Positions 32,100 through 40,842 of a stretch of DNA of 64,000 nt are shown piece after piece; within the stretch, counting starts at the first letter, position 1, and every line of letters starts with the position of its first letter. Origin of the DNA: Ophiosphaerella korrae. Taxonomy: Eukaryota > Ascomycota > Dothideomycetes > Pleosporales > Phaeosphaeriaceae. The DNA lies in the NCBI GenBank assembly GCA_028456385.1, contig JALNQF010000058.1, positions 62,001-126,000 on the forward strand, written 5' to 3'. The notes under the pieces are model-generated. The model did not search any database. It saw only the letters and a list, made by a program, of their open reading frames with translations, and was not told the origin of the DNA. The position numbers were made by a program, and so were the translations under genes.

Positions 32100-33223
32100 C
32101 TACGCAACGCGCTTGAAGCTGAGAGAAGGGCCGAACACAATGTCTGATTCCGAAAGGCTTCGCTTTTTACCACGGGTATCTGGGCTAATAGGCTCGCGAA
32201 CCATTCCCAGCTTAGACCTTGATCTCTTGTTGCGATCATTTCCTAAGACTTCTGACAACTAAATGGTGTTAGTAGAAACCAAAGCACAAACGGTATATTA
32301 CTTACATCTTCACCTTCATACTTCCGCTTTTCAAGAGTTCGGGGCAAGCTCTCCTTCATCTTAGCTAGGAACTCGCGCCTTTTTTCTTGCAATGAGTGGT
32401 GATGAAGGCGGAAATCTTCTGCTAATGTACTTGGGGCCTCTGGCGTAGGGCCATAATACAAGCATGCGCGCCCAGTGTACTGTGGCCTTAGCAGAGACAA
32501 CAGGGTTTCGGTGATGTTGCCCTTTGATGACGACATGTACCTGGTGACGAACTCGACACCCAGAATGATATCATGCCTTGGAGACTTGGTACTGTAGAAT
32601 TGCATTTTCTCTCGCTCTTCTTTTGAAAGCTTATTCTCATAGATGTCCTTGATATCGTCATGGCATTTTGGACAGCTGAACGTTTGGGTGCCGTATTTTC
32701 CTGTTTTGCAATTGGCACCACATGGCTCGTTGCTTACAATGGTATGACCACAAATAAGACTGAGTGTAGTGGGTAAAGTTAGTTTACGCCTTGGATACAC
32801 GTCGTATATAGGTTTAACGTACTAATGGGCAGAAGTCGTGCCGCATGGACAATAATCTTCCACAGTGGACCGGCCCCACCGAATTCCACCAAATGTGCCA
32901 CAGTAGCCATAGGGCATCGGGTCATTTTCACCATCGAATGATTCCCAAACGATTTGAGATGTATAGTCTGGTCTATTGAACAGCGGCGAGAAAGATTGAC
33001 GAGGGCGGTTTTGTGGACTTGCTGATTGCCGCTTGGGCGAGGGTATAGGCTGGGGGGAAGGAGTGCTGTAAGGCGCGTTTCCTTTTTCCTCGATATGCTC
33101 ATCTTCAACTGTGGCATGCCGCATGTTGTTATTCTTAGCTCGGCTGTAGCTGGGTGACAGAATTTTGGCCTTCCGCCGCAAGATTGAAGGTGGTGTAGAG
33201 ATCGAAGTAGTTTCAGGTTGCAT
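32100..33223 (-). CDS. Cys-rich putative zinc-binding protein of unknown function
   Basis: Three exons, 32823-33223, 32306-32759 and 32100-32258, joined by 63- and 47-bp GT-AG introns, give 337 residues. The start at 33223 (MQPETTSISTPPSILRRK) opens a basic, Pro/Ser-rich disordered part. The middle has closely spaced metal-ligand-like residues: DYCPCG, YLICGHTIV, EPCGANCKTG and FSCPKCHDD (about residues 125-170), a likely zinc cluster with hints of a RING-like layout. It goes on with YENKLSKEEREKMQFYST, LRPQYTGRACLYYGP and a charged helix (LHHHSLQEKRREFLAKMKES). Exon 3 is basic (NKRSRSKLGM, TRGKKRSLSESD) and could be a nuclear signal. No family is recognised. Both splice joins rest on consensus and frame only. 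Confidence 0.62.
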
Positions 33224-33844
33224 TGTTTTATGGTGGAAGTCCTGAGACTTGCGTTTTCTAAAATTTCCGCGATATGGTGATGTACAAGCGGCAGCGATTT
33301 TATGATGGGATGTGCTACCAATATAGAGCAGCGGGGGAAAAGGCCGTCTGGATTGATGCGGTTGATGTAAGTGGGAGGTTTTGAGGTTCGTTGAAATAAC
33401 TGGTGTATAAGAGATGCTAGTTTTAGTAATAGTGATCAGACTGCTGTTTTTTAGCGGTGATTCTGCGTTTGCTATGTCAAATTTTACTTGCGCGCTAAAA
33501 GTACCCTTGAATCCGCTCCAGATACACCTGATAAGGCGAGTAGGGCAGAGCATAATCACGTCTTAGACAATAAGGTGCTTCGTGCGAATCTACGCGTTAC
33601 CGCTTAATGTATTGCAAATTGGGGTTGAGTGAATCATGCATGAAGCTAAAGTAGTAGAGGATGGTAAGGGATGACATTATCGTTTGCGAGATCCGTTCTT
33701 GGCATATGTCTAGTGAAAGTTCTAGCAAGATGAAGTCGCCCGTGATGGCCTATGATACAAGTGAGAAATCAGTTCTAGGGTTGAGCAAGACGACCTAACC
33801 CGATTATCGTAAACACCGGATGTGTATACTAGCTTTTCCCTACT
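33224..33844. other. Intergenic region
   Basis: The frame of the Cys-rich gene is open upstream to 33559 but reads as a leader. No other gene is seen before the permease 3' end. Confidence 0.4.
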
Positions 33845-35530
33845 TTACTGTGCCGCGTTCGGGCCTACATCTTCATCAACTATTTTCACATACCTTGGGT
33901 CAGCGCCGTACTGGCCCTGGCTTGTTGTAGCCCCCAATATTTCCAAACCCGTATCTGTCCGAGGGCCGGTGAAGTTCTTCCGTCCATCTACAAACCACTG
34001 AAACGTGCTGATGAGTATAATAATGCCGAATGCAACAACGCAGTAATCTGTACTATCAGCATGGCACAGATTTACAACAGTCAAACAAAAACTTACTCAT
34101 GTTAGAAGCGGTAACAGGAATCGTAGGTGGGAATAGGAAAAGGACGGTTGTCAATGCAGTGTAGCTTAGACCGAGTAAATTCGCACCCCAGCCAACAACA
34201 TGAGGCAGAGCAAAGGTCCTGGGCGGAAGCATTTTCCTTCCACGGCAAACATTGATTGCGATGGGAATAGCGTAGCTTACTCCAAGAGCCACCACAGAGG
34301 CTGCAATGAGAGCATTGAATGCACTACTGGAGCCGATCAGAATCAATCCAAAGAGAATTGCCAATCCAGCGGCAAGTGTAAGCGCATTAAGCGGCTGACC
34401 CAGCCGTGGATGGACTTTGGAAAAGAAAGGCGACCAAGGCAGTCCTCCGTCGCGAGCGAATGCATAGGTCATCCGGGAGGCTGTTGTCATGATGGCGACC
34501 TCTGCAAACAGGATACAGACCAATGGGAACATCAGGAGGCATGCAGCTCCTACTCGACTCCCGGTTGCATTGTTGAGGATGTATATTAGGGGCCCTGATG
34601 TTGAAGATGTAATCTTCTCCGCATCACCACCTGAGACGAATAGAAGGACCATCAGGAAGATGAAGCCAGTGACTGTCCCGATGCAAACACAGTAAACCAT
34701 GATTTTCGGACCTTCAATAGAGGCATTTGGAATCTCTTCAATCATATGAGCTACTGCATCATATCCAGTGATTCCAAATCCACCTTGAAGCAAGCCTAGC
34801 ATCCAGGCAATACCATCAGGCCAGCCAGTTGAGTTAATGAATTCTGTGAAAACAAACTCAGCTGTGGCATAGTCGGGAGATGCACAGGCTAAGGCGGTAA
34901 TGCAGATGATAATAAAGCCGCCGATTGACCAGAAGAAAGCCATACGGTTGACATAAGGCAGGATGTCATTGAGGAAGGCATTGACAAGAAATGCAATGAG
35001 AGTCCATGCCACGTATATTAACCAGACCTGATAAGGCTTCAACGAGAACTCCGGATGAAATAACAAAATGAGGCCCGAGATGAGCTGGGAAGCAAGCAGC
35101 CCGCCAGAAGTTGTAAGAGCAAGCCATCCCGCAGTGTTTATCCATCCGGTTATCCATGAAGCCAACGGGACCCAAGGTTTTGGCGTAATGACGGCAACCC
35201 AATGATACCTACAATCTCATCAAATCTGAACTTTGGGATCCTCGCAAAAACTTACTGTCCACCAGCAGTAGGATAAGCTGAAAGAAACTCTGCGAGACTG
35301 GCTGCCAGAGCTAAATTACAAATCCCAGCCGTCAGCAAACCCCATATGACGCTGGTTGAACCACCAGAAGGTAAAGCGAGACTAAGCGAAGATGAGAGCG
35401 CGGTCCACGAATTTAAGATGGCAAAGGCAAGCCCAAGCATAGAGAGTAGGCTGAAATTGCGATGGAGTTCTCCTTTGTGTCCTAGAGCCTGGAGTTGGGC
35501 TTCATCGTCAACACGTTCATTGGCCACCAT
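33845..35530 (-). CDS. Amino acid/GABA permease (APC superfamily)
   Basis: Three exons, 35256-35530, 34097-35208 and 33845-34047, with introns of 47 and 49 bp, give 529 residues. About twelve membrane helices are seen, beginning with the family signature FSLLSMLGLAFAILNSWTAL and continuing through AEFLSAYPTAGGQYHWVA, which is created across the first splice and is highly typical of fungal GABA/choline-type permeases. GGFGITGYDAVAHMIEEIPN and MTYAFARDGGLPWSPFFSKV are the other family segments. It should carry GABA, choline or a related amine across the plasma or vacuolar membrane by proton symport. The C-terminal tail (YVKIVDEDV) is cytosolic. It is divergent from the phytase-like gene. Confidence 0.93.
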
Positions 35531-36297
35531 CTTGGTCCTACAGTAGTGCCGGTAAAGGTAGGGACGAGATGGCAGTTGTACCTACCTAGGTAGGCTTGAA
35601 CCAGGGCGCCTCAACTCTTAAGAGGGACCCAAGTAGTCACCCGGCATTCCAAACTGCCGTCCGTTGACGTCGTAGTCCCTAATAGGCATGTACACGCAGC
35701 ACCAAGGCTTACAAAAGCTTCTTTTTGAGCTTGACCACACGTCAGAGATAAGATTATGGGGCAACACCCAATCAGCACTTGGATGGAATCGTTGGCAACG
35801 GGGCTAGCCGTCCCCTCACCATATTATCCGGGATCAGTAGGAGGTAACCTACAATGCAGAACTGAGCACTAGGCCGGGGTGTCAAAGGCGTATCGACAGG
35901 CGGACCATGTAGACAAGTACCTAATAGAATGCGAAAGACGATGAGTTTCGCCTCAATGGAGCTTGAGGGTTGTGCAGGCTTGACTCCCGACACTTCTTGC
36001 CGTCGGCTTAGCATTTCCGAGGTCGTCCAGAAGAGCGAGGCAACACCGCAGAGGCATGAACAATTATCTGAAAGCTATCGCTCCAGCCATCGAGCGCCCG
36101 CCTATTAAGTAATTCAATCATGTTGCGAGCCATGCCGCGTTCTCGTTGGATTTCCTCAATTCCTGTGCTGGCACCCATTAAAGTTCAACAGGGTTCCCAC
36201 TTCTCGGCACCGGACTTACGTCACCCCAAGCTGAAACTCTCCACAGCAACATGTCTGCAACTCCAGCTCACTAAACATCATCCATCCTCAACACGAC
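35531..36297. promoter_or_regulatory. Divergent promoter region between permease and phosphatase
   Basis: About 770 bp between divergently transcribed genes. No supported gene or specific factor site. Confidence 0.4.
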
Positions 36298-37847
36298 ATG
36301 ATGGCTAGCGTGTGGAATAGGGTTCGTGGCAACCACCTGCAAGCCTATACGCCTTTGCCGCTGAGCGAAAAGGAGCTGCCATCGCCCATCAAACGACGAG
36401 AAGCCCGCTGGTCACGATGGAGCATCGCAGGCTTCATTCTATGTGTCATTGGAGCTCTGTGTGGAATCTATGGGATGGTAAAGTAAGTCGAATGTGCTCT
36501 ATACTGCCCATCACCACAAGCTGAACTAGCAGCTCGCTATCTATTGCCGCAATTAAAGAGCCGTGCGACACCGTCGACCAAGGCTACCGTTGCAGTCCCA
36601 AAACCACACACTTCTGGGGCCAGTATTCACTATGGTTCTCTGTGCCATCCGATATCAATGTCGTGCCTCCGAAAGGCTGCAAGGTCACCTTTGCAAATGT
36701 CCTCTCACGACATGGTGGACGCGATCCAACTATTGGCAAGTCCATGGCCTATGCCCTCCTCATCGCCGAAATACAAAACACGAGCACCTCATATCCTGGA
36801 GAGTTTGGTTTTTTGAAGAACTATAACTATTCGTTGGGGGCAGATCAGTTGACGGAGGCTGGGAGACAGGAAATGGTCAACTCTGGTGCACACTTTTCCC
36901 GCCGTTACCACAAGCTCATCAAACACCATACTCCATTCGTGCGCTCCGGGGGACAACAGCGTGTAGTAGAGTCAGCGAACAAGTGGTTACTGGGTATGGC
37001 TCAATCCCTTCACCAGTTGCCAAAGGAGATCGACCTGGTCATCCCCGAAGGCCCAAAGTGGAACAGCACGTTGTCGCATGACACCTGTCCCGCTTTTAAG
37101 GTTGAGCCCATTAGCGGTATTGCAGAAAGGGCAAAGAAGAGATGGACTGCCGAGTTTGTGCCCCCGATCCAGAAGCGCATTAACTCAAGGTTGGGGACGA
37201 AGCTCAGCAAGGCCTCGATTGTTTATCTCATGGATATATGCCCATTCGACACTGTAGCACACCCCAGCGCCAAAGTGTCCAGATTTTGCCACCTGTTCAC
37301 TGAGAAGGAGTGGCATGCATTCGATTACTATCAAACTCTGGACAAGTACTACGGCTACGGTATGGGCAATCCTCTTGCTCCTTCACAGGGTGTAGGCTAT
37401 GTCAACGAACTGCTGGCTCGCTTGACGGGGAGTCCAGTCCATGACAACACTAACACCAACACGACACTGAACTCTAACCCAAAAACCTTCCCACTTAGTC
37501 GCAAGGTTTATGCAGACTTCAGTCACGACAATGACATCAGCAATGTACTAGCAGCACTTGGCCTGTATAACCAAACAAAACCTCTCTCCAACACGACAAT
37601 CGAATCAACAACAGAAACCAACGGGTACTCTGCAGCGTGGACAGTGCCCTTTGCTTCACGATTGTACGTGGAGAAGTTAAAATGCAAGCATGAGAAAGAA
37701 GAGTTTGTCCGTGTTATTGTGAATGATCGCGTACAGCCTTTGTCCTTTTGTGGTGGGGACAAGCATGGCCGATGCAAACTGAGCAGCTTCGTAGAGAGCC
37801 AAAGCTTCGCAAGAACAGGTGGACTTTGGAGCAGGTGCTTCAACTAA
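36298..37847 (+). CDS. Membrane-anchored histidine acid phosphatase (phytase-like)
   Basis: Two exons, 36298-36482 and 36533-37847, with a 50-bp intron, give 499 residues. An N-terminal cytosolic tail is followed by one membrane helix (SIAGFILCVIGALCGIYGMV, about 42-61), suggesting a type II membrane or uncleaved-signal protein rather than the usual secreted phytase. The catalytic motif is VLSRHGGRDPT near residue 118 (the usual form is RHGxRxPT). The proton donor motif is FSHDND near 391. Other family segments are SLGADQLTEAGRQEMVNSG, PFVRSGGQQRVVESA and WTVPFASRLYVEKL. Cysteines are placed as in phytases. There are many NxS/T sites. It should release phosphate from phytate or other phosphomonoesters at the cell surface or in the secretory route. 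The Met at residue 2 is an alternative start. Confidence 0.92.
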
Positions 37848-38176
37848 GGACTGGTATTCCACGCCTGCCTAGACGGTAGCCGAAATGTATAGACTATTCA
37901 TGACCTGTTGAATAACTTCCTGAAGACGTGAAAACAACAACTTCTGCCAACACACAACAGTACCCCATGCGTTTGTATGATGAACTATTTCGACTTGCTT
38001 TATGAGCTGTACATTTGCTGGCTGCAGGTTTGCTCGACAACAAAGCATGCTATGAAAGCACCAACTCGTGAACAAATGAAACAGCCAAACAATAGCCTAC
38101 TACCTGTATGATTCTCAATATTATAAAGGCATCTGCTGCACGAGGAAGACAGAGATTCTCACGAATATCGACCATA
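37848..38176. other. Intergenic region
   Basis: 3' flank of the phosphatase gene and upstream of a small basic hypothetical gene. Nothing further is seen. Confidence 0.4.
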
Positions 38177-38797
38177 ATGAAGAGCACCCTTGTCATTGTG
38201 GACGACGCCCAAAAACCGCGCCTAAAGATCACCATTCCACAATGGGCGTGGAATTCCTACGAACAAGAACCACATGCCTTTCAGAGCAAAGTTTCCAAGT
38301 CGACAACAAAGAAAACAATTAACAAAGCGAAAACGACTACACTGCACAAGTGTGCGATGAGGAAGGATGCCACTTTATTGACTAGACCTAAACCTCGCAG
38401 ATATTGCAAGGTTAAGCTGTGGAGATTCCGGTATGGCGGTCCCAAGCTCGTAACTAGAGGGCCTCTGCAAAACGACGTCACATACGAAGGACCTTGTTTG
38501 CAATCTACTTGTGCAAACTGCTGGCAGTGGCATCCACACCTGATGCGTGAGGACGCATCGTTAGATGAACAGAAGATGAGTCTAGCTGTACCTGATAGCC
38601 TTCCACCCTACAACGAGTCGACTGTCTGTGAGGAATGCACACCGATACGAACGAAGATAGCGGTCTTGGCCTTCAAGAGCGAGAATGGCAACGAAGAATT
38701 TCGAAGGTTGACGGAGCAGCGTCGCAGTGATGCATTGTCCACGGTTATCATCAGCATTCCGAGTCGGAACGAGCATTCCGACGTGCATTTGAGCTAA
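38177..38797 (+). CDS. Small basic protein of unknown function
   Basis: The frame is open from 38108. I prefer the ATG at 38177 (MKSTLVIVDDAQKPRLKITI), giving 206 residues, because the segment before it resembles leader. The protein is Lys/Arg-rich in its first half (STTKKTINKAKTTTL, RPKPRRYCKVKLWRFRYGG). It has several Cys in the second half (GPCLQSTCANCWQWHPH, VCEECTPIRTKI), which could form a zinc site. There is no signal peptide or membrane helix. I recognise no family. Coding status rests on frame length and protein-like composition only. Confidence 0.45.
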   Translation: MKSTLVIVDDAQKPRLKITIPQWAWNSYEQEPHAFQSKVSKSTTKKTINKAKTTTLHKCAMRKDATLLTRPKPRRYCKVKLWRFRYGGPKLVTRGPLQNDVTYEGPCLQSTCANCWQWHPHLMREDASLDEQKMSLAVPDSLPPYNESTVCEECTPIRTKIAVLAFKSENGNEEFRRLTEQRRSDALSTVIISIPSRNEHSDVHLS

Positions 38798-39171
38798 CAG
38801 CATGTGTCATAAGTATAGTCATAGTTATGAGCCAAAGAAGCCTTTGGATGGATATTATAAATTGAAATACTTTGTTCCCGAATAAAAGGATATCCAGAAC
38901 AAGCTTTGCTTAGGTGGCTTTCGCGCAGATAACTACAGATAACTACTGACTAGGGATACCCCACTTTGGCCGTGTTTTCCTGAATAATCACGCCAAGAAT
39001 CTAGTAGAAAGCCTGCACGCCGCTACTGGCGGATACTCCAGGGCAGGACGTTTTGTCATTAATGCAAAAGTCCAGTCATCGTTATTGATTCACTTCACCC
39101 TCCATGTACATAGTCCCCATGTCTGCCGGCCTGAATGTTGAACGAGGATTTCCCACCTTGAGTAACTCTTG
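38798..39171. other. Intergenic region upstream of MoaA
   Basis: No gene is seen. It should contain the MoaA promoter. Confidence 0.4.
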
Positions 39172-40566
39172 ATGGTGCTCAACACAAGGATACGGGCGGC
39201 GCCAACCGCACTGCGGGTGGCAACAGCGCATGGGCAACACGGCCTCCCATACTCGGCACGCGCATTGCAGACAAGATGCATTGGGTCCAAGGCGGCGATA
39301 CAGGAGCCCGGTCCTGTGTATCCAAGAGGGATACCACCTGCCCCAACCACACAGCGACGGAGTGCTCTCGAACAACGCATAGCCGCAGTGGACAAAGCCA
39401 AACCCTTCTCCGAGTTCTTGACCGATACCTTCAATCGCCAACATGACTATCTGCGGATCAGCATTACCGAGCGGTGCAATCTGCGATGTCTGTACTGCAT
39501 GCCTGAAGGTAGGCTTCGAGACATGCTTTCATTGTAGTCATCTGACATTGGAACAGAGGGTATAGCGCTATCGCCTGCCGCACACATGCTCACCACTCCC
39601 GAAATCTTCTACCTGTCGTCGCTCTTTGTCTCCCAAGGCGTTACTAAAATCCGTCTTACGGGTGGCGAGCCTACGGTGCGCCGCGACATCATCCCGTTGA
39701 TGCAGCAAATCGGCAGTCTGCGCTTAAATGGCTTGCGCGAACTCGCACTCACAACGAACGCTATCGCCCTGCACAGAAAACTGGATGCTATGGTAGAGGC
39801 AGGTCTCACAGGCATCAACCTTAGCCTGGACACCTTGGATCCGTTTCAATTCCAGATCATGACCAGGCGGAATGGTTTCGAGGCTGTCATGAAGTCAATC
39901 GACCGAATACTGGAAATGAAGAAGCTCGGCGCGAAACTCAAGTTCAAGGTGAATTGCGTGGTAATGCGTGGCATGAATGAGCGGGAAATCATCCCTTTCG
40001 TTGAGATGGGCCGTGAGAACGATCTCGAGGTGCGCTTCATCGAATACATGCCCTTTGGGGGAAATAAGTGGAGCCAAGGCAAAATGATCAGCTTCGAGGA
40101 AATGCTCAATATTATCCAGACGAAGTACCCTGATGTAAGCCGCCTACCTGGGCACAAGAATGACACAAGCAAAACCTACAAGGTGCCTGGATTCGTAGGC
40201 AAGCTTGGCTTTATCACAAGCATGACCAACGATTTCTGCGGAACGTGCAATCGATTACGGATAACGAGCGATGGCAACCTCAAGGTCTGCCTACATGGCA
40301 ATGCAGAGGTATCTCTTCGCGATATCCTGCGCCAAGGCAACAACGGCCTACCCATTGACCAAGAAGCCTTCGAACGCATAAAACAGATCGAAATGGACCG
40401 ACATGAAGGCCGGCTGAGTAATAAGACCACCCTCGGCTGGGGTCAGCGAGAGCGCGAGTTGCTCGACGTTATCGGCGCAGCAGTAAAGCGGAAGGCTGAA
40501 AAGCATGCTGATATGGGTGACCTTGAGAACATGCCGAACCGACCCATGATCCTAATTGGTGGGTGA
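39172..40566 (+). CDS. GTP 3',8-cyclase (MoaA/MOCS1A), radical SAM enzyme of molybdenum cofactor synthesis
   Basis: Two exons, 39172-39508 and 39557-40566, with a 48-bp intron, give 448 residues. A mitochondrial-type presequence ([20 protein letters not shown]) precedes the radical SAM cluster motif CNLRCLYC near residue 105, split from the rest by the intron (CMPE-EGIALS). [21 protein letters not shown] and [15 protein letters not shown] follow. The second iron-sulfur motif is [18 protein letters not shown] near 365. The protein ends exactly in Gly-Gly, the C-terminal pair that MoaA/MOCS1A needs for activity. With MoaC it turns GTP into cyclic pyranopterin monophosphate in mitochondria. The MoaC domain is in the next gene, 276 bp downstream. 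The equivalent of A. nidulans cnxABC is the fused form. Confidence 0.95.
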
Positions 40567-40842
40567 AACCCTAGATTCCCTTTGTACATTTGCGCCCATA
40601 TAAAATGCCTTCTACGAAACTTCGGCCGTTAGCTGTATGGACGACGTTTATTCGCATTGTAGATTGCGCTGTTATCTATGAAGAAGGTCATCAGCTATAT
40701 ACTACAAATATATACCCTACCGTTACCACTTGATCATACGATATCAAACTTTGTGATGTATTAGTGCTAACTCAGTGTAGATAGAGGAGCGTCCGCCCAG
40801 ATATCTGATTCTTGCCAGCCACTGGCTCAGCAGAATTTAGGG

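Noticed and set aside
39509..39556. Stop in MoaA after the first cluster motif
   Set aside because: It is inside a 48-bp intron. The spliced frame (CMPE-EGIALS) is continuous with the family.
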